Positions 1-11,917 of a DNA stretch of 64,000 nucleotides are shown here, piece after piece (the stretch's first letter is position 1; every line of letters starts with the position of its first letter). The translations under genes and the position numbers were made by a program. The stretch is from Lonicera japonica (taxonomy: Eukaryota > Streptophyta > Magnoliopsida > Dipsacales > Caprifoliaceae): assembly GCA_021464415.1 (NCBI GenBank), contig CM038467.1, positions 46,251,715-46,315,714 of the forward strand, read 5' to 3'. A model generated the notes under the pieces. That model did no database searches. It was not told where the DNA came from and worked only from the letters and a program-made list of their open reading frames with translations.

Positions 1-779
1 CAATTAACAAATATAATTGTTTTGCAATAGACAACCTTAAACTATACATACAAGTGTGAATCAAGAAGCGAAGGCGACTCCATTATATGTTTATAATATA
101 TGATATGATTAATATTAATTATAACAAAATTAATATTATCCTTCACAAAATGCCAAAATTAAACATAATCTCTTACTAAAAATTAATAAGGAGAAAGGAA
201 AAAAAAAGAAGAAGAAAAATAACATGTATTTGACAGGTTGAATAGAATACCTTCTCCGATCGTATCCCCAAAACTATCTCCCTCTTTATTAACTCCTTCC
301 AACCGAACAATTTCGTTTAATTTTGGAGCCATCATAAATAATTCATCAGTAAATGAATTAAAGTGAATAGGGATCCAAGAGTCCCTCCTATTATCGCGCA
401 ATGAAATGATTCAGGTCTTGTTCATGTCGATTTTTATCGTATTTCAAGTATTATTGTATTTTGAGTGTTGTCATTTTGGGTATTAATGAATTAATTAAAA
501 ATATTAGTGCCTTCAACATATGGTAATAGAAATTATACGAATTGGTTTAATTTTAGAAATTTGTTTCCTAACTTTTTTGTTTATCTACTTTCTAAGTATT
601 AACTATGGTGTGCGCATGTGACTCATAACAAATTACAACAACTATTATTTTCCAAAAATAAGACACAACATCTACAGCATATAATATAAGATCATTAATA
701 TAGTCACTAAAAAAATATTTGATGAATCACCGTCCTTGAAAACCTCATGAATGTGTAACTCAAAAAGGTATCCAACGTG
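1..779. other. AT-rich unassigned sequence
   Basis: No gene or repeat family is recognised. A minus-strand open frame at 183-401 looks mildly exon-like: it has mixed soluble-protein composition and a GTATTC that could be a splice donor at 245-250, but no family motif. It could be an exon of a flanking host gene or chance. The last bases (775-779, ACGTG) would be the target-site copy of the LTR that follows, but no partner is visible. Confidence 0.3.
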
Positions 780-2434
780 TGACGCACGAAAATAAACGCG
801 CTTTGATATAGCCCAAGTGCAGACTCGTCAAGTTGTAATAAAGTCTCGGAAGTCCGAGTGTCGAACCACAGGGATAAGTGAAAAGGATTGGAATGGATTA
901 CGGATTAAATGGTTTTCAGATTTTTGTAAGTTGGAGTTGTTGTAGAACAACGTAAATGTAAAACAGTTGTGAGACTTAATAAGAAAGCACTAAGGTAGGT
1001 GGAGGTTAGCTACGATACGATAGACGGTAGTTGCAGTCTCATACATAGATTTCACACAAAGTTGCCATGAATGGAGAAGGTCATGATGACTCTCAATAGC
1101 AAAGGGTGCGAAGCTAGGCAACTCATTCCCGGGTTAAAGCTATATCAAGAGAGAATATCACAAAATTCCACCAAAGATGAGAATGTCATATCTATTTATT
1201 AGCCAAAGGGGTGCGAAGCTAGGCAACTCATTCCCATTAAGACTAATCCGAGAGAGAGATGGTATTCTCATCACAACAAGGTTTTATAATAAGCATGTGT
1301 GTGAAATCTCATGGTTTAAAAGAATGAAAATTATGTAGCGAATCATCACAATGACATGGAAAGAAGTTTATGGAATAAAATCACCAACTAGCCAAATCTA
1401 ACTTTAAAAAGACGATAATGAGTCTGATATCACTTAAAGTGTACAAAGCACTCAAAATATCATAAAGCAATACAAAAACTAAATTAATAATTTTACAAAT
1501 CATATATGGAATTTAAGAACTCTTTGTGATGTCTACAACGAGGAACAAAAATCCATAGATGGGGAAATGAACTACAAGCTTCTTAGAACCATATGAATAT
1601 GTTGTATTTTCGTTAATCAACAAGCACTAAGCATACAAGGCATGAAAAGTCTAACCGAACAATGAAAATACCTAGAAAGCTTGTAGAATGAAGGATTTCG
1701 AAAGGAAAATGATTCACAAATATTTAACAAACTTTAAACATGGATTGAGAAATTAATTACCGAAAATTATATCGCGATTAACCTCCGTAACCTTAGTAAA
1801 AGACTACTCCATAATGGAAGCAAAAACAAATATTATAAAAGAAGAAATCATCCTTACAATAAAAGACTTACAAGAGGAAAATGAAGAACACTACACTTTT
1901 GCTCTCCCTTCTCTCTAGAACTCCTAAGTGTGTAAAACTAGATAGATATTTTTTTGCCTAGAAGCTAGGAGAAATAATATATAATAAAAGGGGACAAAAT
2001 ATCTAACTAAATATCTAAAATAGCTTAAACCACTAAAATAGCCCATTTTGGGTGTGAAATGAGTAAGTTACCCGGGTCCATGATCGATCATGCTATTACC
2101 ATGATCGATCATGGAGTGTTCTGGAGTTGTGAAATTCTTTGCACCATGATCGATCATGGTCAACCCATGATCGATCATGGGTCTGGGAATTCTTCACTCA
2201 GCACTTTGCTCTTATCCAATCTTACTCTTGATCACTTCACGTAATGCCATTGTATCCCAATCCTACAAACACATGGAATACTACAAAATGCACACCAACT
2301 TGGGCCACGTTAGATACAAAACTCGCTAAGGCACTAATCTCGAGATAAGCAAATAATTAGGCAGAATTAAAGCAACAAACGCGTCATGGGACTCCAGGAA
2401 AGAGCTTACACATGACAATATTATGCGTTTATCA
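780..2434 (-). repeat. Athila-type LTR (family X, copy 1)
   Basis: Read on the minus strand it begins TGATAAACGCATAATATTG (at 2434) and ends GTGCGTCA (at 780), the TG...CA form of an LTR. The same start recurs at 59546 (minus) and 63812 (plus), which shows a repeated family. The 3' portion carries the GTGGTTCGACACTCGG / ACAACTTGACGAG block seen at the ends of the other Athila-type LTRs here. A polypyrimidine stretch just outside (2435-2450), which is a polypurine tract on the minus strand, marks this as the 3' LTR of a minus-strand element. It contains a palindrome cluster at 2078-2180. Assignment to Athila rests on the LTR style and the adjoining 3' untranslated region, not on a search. Confidence 0.8.
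2078..2180. promoter_or_regulatory. Palindrome cluster CCATGATCGATCATGG in LTR X
   Basis: Four copies of the motif occur, three of them perfect 16-bp palindromes (2099-2114, 2144-2159, 2165-2180). The fourth, at 2078, differs in its last base. They lie about 250-350 bp inside the LTR from its 5' end, the U3 part, and upstream of an AT-rich TATA-like stretch near 1975-1990. A role as a dimeric protein-binding site is inference. Confidence 0.55.
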
Positions 2435-3318
2435 ACTCCCCTCAACTTATCTCTTGCTAGTCCCTTAGCAAGACAAAAATTATAATAATTACAAACGTTA
2501 ATAAATTATACAAAAAGTTGTTAACTTCTAAATTCCCAAAGAAGACGAGTTGCATCTCGTGAAGGTTTTCATAAATGATACCTACAAACATTAGAAGTTT
2601 GATCATGATGAATGATGATAATGAAGATTCAAGTCTCAATTTGCAAAGCAAGAGGCATTACTATCAATTTTCTAGAATGATGGACTTTTGAATGATCATC
2701 TAATTCGCCTATCTCCTTTAGAACACGATTCCATATTCTCCAATGCTCACATACTAGACTTTGATTCAAGCAATTCAAAATAAACACAAAGAGTCATAGT
2801 CATTCGAGAAGGAAGAGAGAACTTTTTCAAAAAACAAAAGCTCCGAGATTTTGTCAATTCTAAGTTTATCTTTTACTTGGAAATTTTGCAAAATTAGATC
2901 AGGGAGGTTTTCATCTCTATGGGGGCAGCGGTCTCACTTTTCAATTTTTTTCGTTACTGCTCATTCATTGGAGCTTGAAGGAAGCTATTCACCCTTTCCC
3001 ATATGGTAACCTTTACCCATCCATAATATTAGACAAAGAGACTTAAATTTAGTCAAGTGAAGCTTTAAGTCAATATTAAGATAAAAGTTATCCAAGTTAT
3101 CAAAGTGCTATGCTTTTGTCCTCTCATTGGAGGATCTTTTTGAAAGAGCTTCTATTATTTTTGAACAAAAATTTCTCTTCTCTCAATGAAAATAAATCTA
3201 AGTGTTATTACTGAATTGGAAACAACTAAAGCAATCTAGCATGTGGTACATGAGAATATAACGGGATATGAGACTACGTAGAGCAAGGCAATTTAGATTA
3301 TCATTCAAATTGCGACTA
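2435..3318 (-). other. Athila-type 3' untranslated region
   Basis: No coding frame is supported. The segment next to the LTR (CTTGCTAGTCCCTTAGCAAG and a block about GAAGACGAGTTGCATCTCG) recurs beside the LTR at 41423. A block at 2894-3085 recurs in the opposite orientation near 46385-46560, where it again lies in the 3' untranslated part of an Athila-like element. Together this marks a retroelement 3' UTR on the minus strand. The junction with Tat-derived sequence lies somewhere before 3319 and is not sharp. Confidence 0.6.
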
Positions 3319-4596
3319 CCGAGTGTGAACACCCCAATCCGCGACTCTCGTGTGAACCTAACAAGCATTCTGCATCAAGTCTTGAGTCATCATGCATACA
3401 AGAGACCATTAGGAAAAGCCTTGATTTTCGAGCGCATTAGGAACCTACCACAACCTTTGTTGCCATTGTGTTTTTTATAGCCAACCGCACGCCCCCCAAC
3501 CGCACGGTTGGCTCCCAACCGTACGGTTGGCTTCGAGCCGCAAGCCCTAGCCGCACAGTTGCCTCATAGCCGCATACCCTAACCGCACGGTTGGCTCCCA
3601 ACCGTACGGTTGGCACCTAGCCGCACGCCCCCTAGCCGCACGGTTGGCTCCCAACCGTACGGCTGGCACCTAGTCGCACGCCCTAGCCGCACCCCCTGCG
3701 GCTACCCCCTGCGGTTGGTCTTCTTTGGAGAGTTTTTGGCGGATTTTTGCTATAAATAGGACCCTTGGGATCCCATTTAAAGGCATCAACACTCGATAGT
3801 GTTTTTAGTAAGAAGAAACTCTGTCAAAATCTTTAGAGAGTCATTTTAGAGAAATTCTGAAAGAGAATTTCTAGAGAGAGAAAGTTTTAGAGAGAGAAAA
3901 TCTAGAGAGAGAAGGAAGCAAGCAAGGCAACTAGGCGAGGCTCTTATTTCTTCTTCAGGCGCATCAGGTACGTCTTTCTACCAAATCCTTAATTTCAGCA
4001 CTGCATTTAATTTCACTTTTTAATATAGAAAATTAGATAACTTGCAAAGAAGTTCATTGCTTTCAAATAAATCCTTTCTAAGTTTTACAAGAAATCTAAA
4101 ATCCGTTTTGACACATTTTCAAAACAAACAAAAATACAAAAACAGTTTCCAAAAGAATGGAACTACGAGACTCTGATTTCATTCTACGAATGAATACGTA
4201 GGCGCTCGCAAAGCTCGAGTCTGATTTTAAAATATTGTTTTAAATCAAATTTATCTGGAAAGGACTATTCTGAAAACTATTCAAACTACTTGCAAGATAT
4301 CTAAAATAGGAATTAGATGCATGATCCATTAAGAGACCGAAAGGGCGAATTGGGTGCCTAACACCTTCCCAATTCGTAACGTAGTTCCCGAACCCTAGCA
4401 AAGTCAATTTTCAGAATAAATCTCTGGTTTCGAACGTATGAAAGATAGTTCATTTTCGAATTATCCTTCGTACGATCTTTTGTTTGTTTTCTAGTAAAAC
4501 AAACTGGCGACTCTACAAAACACGTTTTTTCAAATAAAACCGAGAACGAGGACTCTTTTCTTCTCTCGGGGTACGGGTCCGGATTCTCACACCGAG
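3319..4596 (+). mobile_element. Solo Tat-family LTR with 5-bp target duplication
   Basis: An LTR at 3324-4591 starts TGTGAACACCCC and ends GGATTCTCACA. It is flanked on both sides by CCGAG (3319-3323 and 4592-4596). A lone LTR with a perfect duplication is the product of recombination between the two LTRs of an inserted element. The same LTR family occurs at 9202-10435 (plus) and 12733, 14021 and 29940 (minus). It holds a CCGTACGG palindrome and GCCGCACGC minisatellite at 3486-3717, a TATA box at 3751-3758, a CT/GA-rich stretch and the conserved GAATTGGGTGCCTAACACC block. Confidence 0.9.
3486..3760 (+). promoter_or_regulatory. LTR promoter: palindrome cluster plus TATA box
   Basis: Perfect 16-bp palindromes CCAACCGTACGGTTGG lie at 3515-3530 and 3598-3613, with a one-mismatch copy at 3651-3666. 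They are embedded in a roughly 14-bp repeat of the form AGCCGCACGCCCT. TATAAATA follows at 3751-3758. Each half site contains CGGTTG, which fits the plant MYB core CNGTTR (known consensus). MYB binding is inference. Confidence 0.65.
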
Positions 4597-4604
4597 TCAG
4601 ACAC

Positions 4605-4862
4605 ATGAAAAGGGATTTCTCACAACTGCCAGGTTCATTTAGCAAAGTATTCAAGGAGTTGAAGGATGTAGGGATGATTTATCCGCTGAACCCATGACCG
4701 ATACCCAATCCAGTCCCCACCAATTGGAACCTCAATGAAACATGCGAATACCACCAGAATGTGGGACACATGACCAACAATTGTATGGCTCTTCGGCATG
4801 CTATTCAGGACCTTATCCAAGCAGGAAAGATGGCAGATCCGTCTCCTCAAAACCATCAGTGA
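4605..4862 (+). pseudogene. Tat-type gag fragment
   Basis: This is the only coding remnant in the second Tat copy. Its frame matches the middle of the gag of the large Tat element (the part encoded at about 27200-27400, minus), including an FSQLPG entry, a CEYHQNVGHMTNNC zinc-knuckle-like motif and an MALRHAIQ tail. An in-frame TGA at 4695-4697 sits where the related copy has an arginine codon, so a CGA to TGA change is likely. Upstream gag and all of pol are missing. Downstream, the sequence passes directly into the region that follows integrase in the large element (near 4960). This shows an internal deletion of at least the protease to integrase part. The fragment cannot make a functional protein. 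Confidence 0.75.
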
Positions 4863-7800
4863 CTGAAGATTGGTAGCTAGAAATTAAAGATTTATAACCA
4901 ATGTTTGAGAATTTGAAAAAAACAGGGATTGAAGATTTGTCATTTGTCATTTGTAAACATGAACTACGAAGACCTGAGCCCCATATTGGATTATTTTTGG
5001 GAATGTTAGAACATTGGGGAATGTAGGCAACCTGAGAAGTGACATCAGGCCCGGTCTATTCTAATAATACAATCTCATTCACCCACAATAAGATAATGAA
5101 GGATTGGAAGAATAGTTCATTTAAAGGCACAAGTCAATTCGAGGAGTAATTCATGATTGGTAAAGAGAAAATCATATGGTAAGGTGTGGAGAAAAGGACA
5201 AATCTTGATAACTATCTCGAGCAAATTTGTTTTAAGATTTCTCTCATCTGAAACAAAGTAAAATATGAATTATCCGTTATAATTGCCAGATTCTCGGAAA
5301 AAGCGATCTTTGCATTTGCATGGGTCTAGGGGTAAATTGCACATAAAGTATGTTATATAATAACCAATACTTTCATGAATAAAATGCACATTACAAAGCA
5401 CTAACATTTTCATGAAATAATATATAAAAATGAGCTTGAAAACACCCATACTACATAAATATAATAATTCCAAGGAATTTTTTCAAAGAAAAACCTGACA
5501 CATAAGGGGTACGGGCGCATAAAGTACTCTTGAGGTAGAAGGAGCCAGTGAAGACACTTAAGTTACAAGGTTTCGAGTAAGATTGAGACTCCGAAGGAGA
5601 TTGCAAAAGAGGGAACATATCACTTTGAATAGGCATTGGAAAAGAAAGTTTCAAATGAGATCAAAGCTCTTACTGAGGATGCAACAGGGGATAAAGACTA
5701 GGGAAGAAACTAATACTTCGATGGATCAATATCAAAACTCTGAATGTGACTGAAAAATGGGGTTAGGACTCTCACAATTCTAAATATGGAGTGGAAGATC
5801 CAATATAGATACTTTGACGGAATGGCATCTTCAAAGCCCCATCTCATACTCTCATCCAAATGCGAACGCTTAGATGAATTAGTATGGCCAAAAGACTTGT
5901 CTTTCATCCTTACTCGGTCAGTCGTGCAAGCAACAACAACTGACGAATCCCAGACTAATGAAACCAAAAGATGCATTGAAGAAAGCTAGATCGCATGGAG
6001 AAGTTCGTGTTGAAGTGGAATGAAGACCGGCCATGCAAAGATATCCTTGGTCATCATCATTATCTCTCATTAGCCTTACAAAGTGAATGAATCATAGTCA
6101 TCAAGATATGGAGTAATCCAATCAAACCAAAACGTGTTGTCCGTCCAGGATGAAGCTTTTCATTGAGGGTAGATGTACAGCCCAATTGATACGTCTGAAG
6201 CCTTGTAAGGTGAACGAGCCGTAGCCACCAAGATGTGGGATAACCTAATCAAACCAGGATGTGTCACGTGGATGAAGCCTCTCACAGAGGGTAGAAGTAC
6301 ATTCCACAATTCAACGATAATTTGGAGAAAATCCAGCATTGGTTGACTTCTAAGATGGGGCGCATGTGTTATTTTCGTATAAAAAATTGGCGGTATTTTA
6401 AACTGGTGGTGATGTTAAAATCTGAAAACTTTACAAAAACATTTTCATAAATCAAAATTGCACAAAAGGCCCCCAGACCCACCACATTGCATGCATATCT
6501 CATGTTTTCTAGCATAAACAACATATTCGCATAATTTTCTCAAAACAAGAAATTTGAATTGAAATATGCCCGTATACGTCGGTGAATCTTGTGTGCCAAA
6601 GACTCCATTATACACCACGAATGACCTTCCAATAACGGCCACCCTGCTATCTGATGATACATCAATCTTTATCAAATCCGTTTTACCTCAGGGGCTCTCC
6701 CAAAATCCACACATAACCATTTGTCATCAAGAAAGGTGCATCATACAGAAACGGCTATGGCTGGTCATCACGAAATACATGACCAACAGGATTGCTAGAA
6801 GGTAAATATGTGAGAAAGAAAGAGATATGCTAAGAAGAGAATGAAAAGTTTGAAAGTTTACATGGAAGAAAGTGATATTTTTGTTGCCCAGTTCACACTG
6901 TCGTTTGGGCACTTGTTGTATGACAAGTTCCTTGTCACACAACAAGTGGAGGGTAATCCCAAACAACAACCAACAAAGTTTTGACAAAATTTTTGCAAAA
7001 TTGACTCCTTGGACGTCTGAAAGACTTTCTGGTTAGTTTTCTAAGATGAACAGACTGAGAAGCACTGACACAAGCACGACAAAGTAAGATACAAAGCCCA
7101 AAAGCTGAATTTTGAGATCTGTGGTGGAGTCGAGCTTTGAGGAGTGATCAGTCCTAGACACAGTTCAAATCTGGAAAAAGAGGAAGGTGTAAAAGAGGAA
7201 TCGAGTACAAGAAAAAATTGAAAAAGTAGAAAAGGGGAAAATCCCGTTGGTCCAAGTGAGGAAAGTGAGAAAAACAGAAAGAAGGAAAGATCGACAGGGA
7301 GAGCCACACTAAGGTGACAGCTGTGCCAAAAGGCGGAGGGCTACGTCTTAGGTGAGAAAGGCTCCTGTCTAAAAAAAAAAAGAAGAAGAAGAAGAAGAAG
7401 ATCCGAAAGCCAAAACAATGCGCCGAATATTCTCAAAAAATAATGCAAATGAGGGAGCAATAAGGGCATAAAAAAAACAGAAGATAATGCAGGACCAGCA
7501 CCTTCCTTTGATAAGCCAGAGGGTAACTGGAGAAGGAACTGTGATTTTCGGACGAGCTTTATTCCCATGTTCAAAAAAGTAAAGCCAGAGGGTAGAGTTG
7601 AGATCTGAGTCCACCACTACGCACGAAAGTCTGAAATTCAAAGAGAACCAACCTAATTTCTTGATGACAGCAGAAGAGTCAAACTGAGGGTAAGAACAAG
7701 TTTTGAAAAAAGGCAACACTTGAACTTTCCATATTCTCTCTAGCATAACTTTCTTGCCACAAGATGAGTAGGCATATACGATCAACGGCTAAGACCAGAG

Positions 7801-9201
7801 GCAATACAAGGACAAGTGTCGAAGGATAAGAGAAAATATGGACAAATATCCTCAAGAACATGTCTCGAATTATGTGATGTGACATAAAGTTGATGGAGTA
7901 ATATGATTCTGAAGAAGACCCTATTGACGGAGTCAATCCTAACCTTAGACTGTGACAGCAAGACGGTGCGACAGGTGCCGACCCCGCCACTCTTGGCAGT
8001 CTTAACATCACTTCTTTTGGCTGTGTCAGCAAGTACGAAGTCTTATCATGAAGACCTCTCGCTCTTGGCAGTCACTTACATGTCATACCTTCTGAGGGTG
8101 GCCAGGAGCGCCATTTCTTGGAAACCGTCATAAGGTAATATCTCTCGATGTTCAGCCTTAGACTATGTCAACAAGACGGTGCGACAGGTGCGAACCCCGC
8201 CGCTCTTGGTAGTCTCTAACACAACTCTTTAGGCTGTGCCAACAAGATAGTGCGAGAGGTGCAGACCCCCCACTCTTGGCAGTCGCTAACATATCATACC
8301 TTTCATTCCCTTTTGAATGCATTCTATAGGGATTTACAAGTCAGCCTAGATTGTGTCAGGAAGATGACGTCCTATCGCGAGGACGAATCACTCTTGGCAA
8401 TCTTAACCCAACCGTTTCAGGCTGTGCCAGCAAGATGGTGCGAGAGGTGCAGACCCCCCACTCTTGGCAGTCGCTAATATGACATTCCTTCCGAGGGTGG
8501 CTAGGAGTGCCATTTCTTAGAAAACTATCACGAAGGAATATCTCCTGATAGACAACCTCGGTTATGCCAGCAAGATGGTGTGACAGGTGCTGACCCGACC
8601 ACTCTTGGTAACCAATAACGTCCTCCCCAAAAGTTAGGGAGTTTCATCACATCCTCCCAAGACTAGGGAGTTTTACCACATGGTTATGTCAGCAAGATAC
8701 TGCGATAGGAGCAAACCCCGCTACTCTTGGTAGCCACTTCTTCCCCAAAAGAATGGGAAATTTTATCACGATGAAGTCAAGAAAGTGTCATTCTAAAAGA
8801 ATCTGAATTCCAAAAAAGTTTTTCAAACACATTTGCAAACAAATGAGAAGTATTCATGAGGATAACCCGGTCAGAGGGTGAATGGTAAGATTGGTGCAAC
8901 CCATAAGCTGAGCATAAATATCGATGAGCTCGAAAAATCTGAAGAAAGAGAAAGATGGATTCCCTGTGGGTAGACGGGAGAATAAATTGATGTATCAGAG
9001 ATAGCTTGGCCAAGAGGAAGGTCAACTGTGGATCACATTGCCAAAAGCACCACAAAATTCCCCTACCATGAGGGTACATTTTGATTCACAGATTTTCATG
9101 AATAAAACAACCAGTTTAGATTCACGCGAGACTCGTGAATTGTTGTCTTCTTATTATCGTCCCAGAATCCTTGCGAGCAAGAATCCCGGGACGAGAGGGT
9201 C
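4863..9201 (+). mobile_element. Internal region of a pol-less Tat copy
   Basis: This is the 3' internal part of a Tat retroelement in plus orientation. The block near 4960-5090 (GACCTGAGCCCC ... AGGCCCGGTCTATTC) matches, in reverse, the sequence just beyond the integrase at 21710-21800. The block at 7281-7370 matches 16340-16430 in reverse. The two antisense genes of the large element and nearly all of pol are absent. Several open frames occur, for example minus-strand Leu/Phe/Ser-rich ones at 7041-7785, but none has a recognisable domain. Tandem repeats lie at about 7926-8745. Confidence 0.65.
7926..8745. repeat. Degenerate tandem repeats (CCACTCTTGGCAGTC)
   Basis: Six or more imperfect units of roughly 100-150 bp each contain a CAGCAAGATGGTGCGA-type segment, then ACCCCGCC and ACTCTTGGCAGTC. 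Unit boundaries are blurred. They lie in the 3' untranslated part of the Tat copy, just upstream of its 3' LTR. Tandem repeats in this position are a known habit of large Tat elements. Confidence 0.6.
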
Positions 9202-10440
9202 TGTGAACAGCCCAATCCACGACTCTCGTGTGAACCTAACAAGCATTCCGCATCAAGTCTTGAGTCATCATGCATATAGAAGACCATTAAGGAAATCCTT
9301 ATTTCTCGGGCGCGTTAGGATTTTTTCGCAACCTTGTTGCCACGCCCCCCCCACCGCACGGTTAGCTCCCAACCGTACGGTTGGTATTTATCCTAGCCTC
9401 CCAACCGTACAGTTGGCTTCCAACCGTACAGTTGGCTTCAAGCCGCAAGCCCGAGCCGCACGCCCTAATCGCACAGTCGCCTCCTAGCCGCATGCCCTAG
9501 CCGCACGGTTGGCTTCCAACCATACGGTTGGCTTCGAGCCGCAAGCCCTAGTCGCACGCCTTCGCCGCAGCCCTCCCTAGCCGTACGGCTGGCTCCTAGC
9601 CGCGCGGCTACCCAGGCCATTTTTCTGCATTTTTGACCTATAAATAGGACCTTTGGGCTCTCATTTAAAAGGCATCAACACTCAATAGTTTTTTTTAGAG
9701 TAGAAACTCTATCAAGATCAATACAGAATTTTAGAGAGAGTTTCTAGAGAGAGAAAGGAGCAACAAGGCAAGGTTCTTATTTATGCTTTCAAGCGCATCA
9801 GTAAGTCTTTCTACAACTCTTCTAATTTCAATACTGCATTTCAATATCCGTTTTAATATAAAAAAATAGATAACTTGCAAAGAACTTCATTGCTTACAAA
9901 ATAAGTCCTTTCTAAGTTTTACAAGAAATTTAAAATTCGTTTTGACAAGTTTTCAAAACAAACTAAAAATACAAAAACAGTTTCCAAACAAATGGAACTA
10001 CTTGACTCTGATTTCATTCGACAAATGAATACGTAGGCGCTCGCAGAGCTCGAGTCTGATTTCAAAATACTGTTTTAATCTAAATTTATCTAGAAAGGAC
10101 TATTATAGAAACTATCCAAACTACTTGCAAGATATCTAAAATTGGAATTAAATACATGATCCATTAAGAGACCAAAAGGGCGAATTGGGTGCCTAACACC
10201 TTCCCAATTCGTAACGTAGTTCCCGAACCGTAGCAAAATAAATTTTCAAATGAATCTCTGGTTTTAAACGTATGAATGATAATTCGTTTCGAATTGTCTT
10301 TCGTACGATCTTTTATTTGTTTTCTCGTAAAACAAACTGGCGACTCTACAAAACACACGTTTTCTTTCAAAACTATTCAAAATTGAGAATGAGGACTTCT
10401 CTCTCTCTCTCGGGTCGGGGGTCCGGATTCTCACACCGGC
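9202..10440 (+). repeat. Tat-family LTR, 3' LTR of the pol-less copy
   Basis: The LTR at 9202-10435 runs from TGTGAACAGCCC to TTCTCACA, with a palindrome at 9369-9384 and a TATA box at 9649-9656. The flank at 10436-10440 is CCGGC, and it enters directly into an Athila integrase reading frame on the minus strand. The element therefore landed inside that integrase. The matching CCGGC on the far side is not found, so the 5' end of this Tat copy and the 5' target site were lost in a deletion. Confidence 0.8.
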
Positions 10441-11471
10441 TTTCTCGAAATCACAGTTAACCATCTTAGTTGCCCAATATGATTTGTGTTCCAATTCTAC
10501 TGACAAATGACATAGTTTTCCGTATACAATGCGATAGGGAGACATATCTAGAGTTGTTTTATATGCAGTACGGTAAGCCCAAAGTGCATCGGTAAGTCTT
10601 AATGACCAATCCTTTCGGTTTGGATTTACCGTTTTCTATAGAATCTGTTTAATCTCCCTATTTGCTAATTCGGCTTGACCATTAGTTTGAGGGTGATAAG
10701 CGAGCAATACTTTGTGGTTTACACCGTACTTTTGCATTAATGATTAAAATGGTTTGTTACAAAAGTGAGTACCGCCATCGCTTATTATTGCCTTGGGGGT
10801 GCCAAAACATGCAAGAATGTGTTCTTTCAGAAATTGGATCACCACTTTGTGATCGTTTTACTTGCACGCTTGGGCTTCCACCCATTTTGAAACATAATCT
10901 ACGAAACTAAAATATAAAGATTACCGTAAGAAGATGGGAATGGTCCCATAAAATCGATGCCCCAGCAATCGAAAATTTTAATCGTCACGATTGGGTTGAG
11001 TGGCATCATATTCCTCTTGGAGATCCCTCCAAGCATTTGGCATCTTTGGCATGCCTTGCAAAAGTGTTGTGCATCCTTAAAAAGCGACGGCCAATACAGT
11101 CCACTTTGCAAAATCTTCGCGGCGGTCTTCTTTGCTGAGAAGTGTCCTCCGCAAGCCCCAGAATGGCAGGAGGACAGAACTATATCCACTTCTCCATCTG
11201 GAATGCACCGTCGGATAATCTGATCCGCGCAATACTTAAACAGGTACGGTTCATCCCAGTAGAATCGACCCACTTCGCTCAAGAACCTTTTTTTGTCTTG
11301 TGTGCCCCATGACTTTGGTATCTTGTCGGTCACAAGATAATGTACAATGTCCGCATACCATGGGAGTGTCGAGATTGCTAACAACTGCTCCTCTGAAAAT
11401 GAATCTTGGATCGGACTTTTTTCAATGTTGTTCGTAAAAGTGAGTCGGGACAAGATGATCGGCCACCACAT
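10441..11471 (-). pseudogene. Athila-type integrase relic
   Basis: The zinc-binding HHCC region is clear: HSGACGGHFSAKKTA, then CKACQRCQ (about 11060-11180). The DDE core follows in pieces: WGIDFMGPF (first Asp), an ISDGGTHF block (second Asp, about 10790) and [11 protein letters not shown] (the Glu, about 10660). The C-terminal [21 protein letters not shown] block lies near 10500-10545. The function would have been cDNA integration. Stops interrupt the frame near 10740 and 10860, and near position 10436 the coding region runs straight into the Tat LTR. The family is a safe call; the lineage name Athila rests on the motif style and the neighbouring gag. Confidence 0.8.
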
Positions 11472-11851
11472 TCTTGACTCCCTTTTTGTCCTTGATACTC
11501 AAATGGAATTCTTGAACAAGAGTATCCACCTCAAAAGCCACGGCTTGGCATCCTTCTTTGTGAACAGGTACTTCAATGCCGCGTGATCCGTGAAAATCAC
11601 AATTGGCGATCCTATCAAGTAGGATCGAAACTTGTCCAGGGCGAAGACAATTGCTAGAAGCTCTTTCTCCGTTGACCAAAAACCGCTCCAACCACATAAT
11701 CGCTCGCGTCACACAAGAGCTCGAAAGGCAAGCTCCAGTCCGGTGTCTTCATAATCGGTGCAGTGGTGAGCATATGCTTCAGAGAGATAAAAGCTTCTTC
11801 GCACTTAGCATCCCACTCAAAGGGTGCATCCTTGAGAAGTAGATTACACAT
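11422..11851 (-). pseudogene. Athila-type RNase H relic
   Basis: Two overlapping frames cover the region after the polymerase: FEWDAKCEEAFISLKHML and [20 protein letters not shown] are the classic entry of the Ty3-type RNase H domain. The domain would degrade the RNA strand during reverse transcription. The frame changes near 11660-11700 and the downstream part (KDKKGVKNVVADHL) is in another frame, so at least one frameshift separates the halves. Confidence 0.75.
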
Positions 11852-11917
11852 CGGCTTGGAAATGGAACTGAAGTTCTTGATAAACCTCCTATAAAACCCG
11901 GCATGTCCTAGAAATGA

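Noticed and set aside
780..2434. LTR X copy 1 as the 3' LTR of the Athila element at 10436-39602
   Set aside because: The 5' LTR fragment at 39347-39602 is of a clearly different type at the LTR end, so the two cannot be a pair from one insertion.
7041..7785. Leu/Ser/Phe-rich minus frames in the pol-less Tat copy
   Set aside because: The same sequence is open in other frames of the large Tat copy and shows no motif; it is biased composition.
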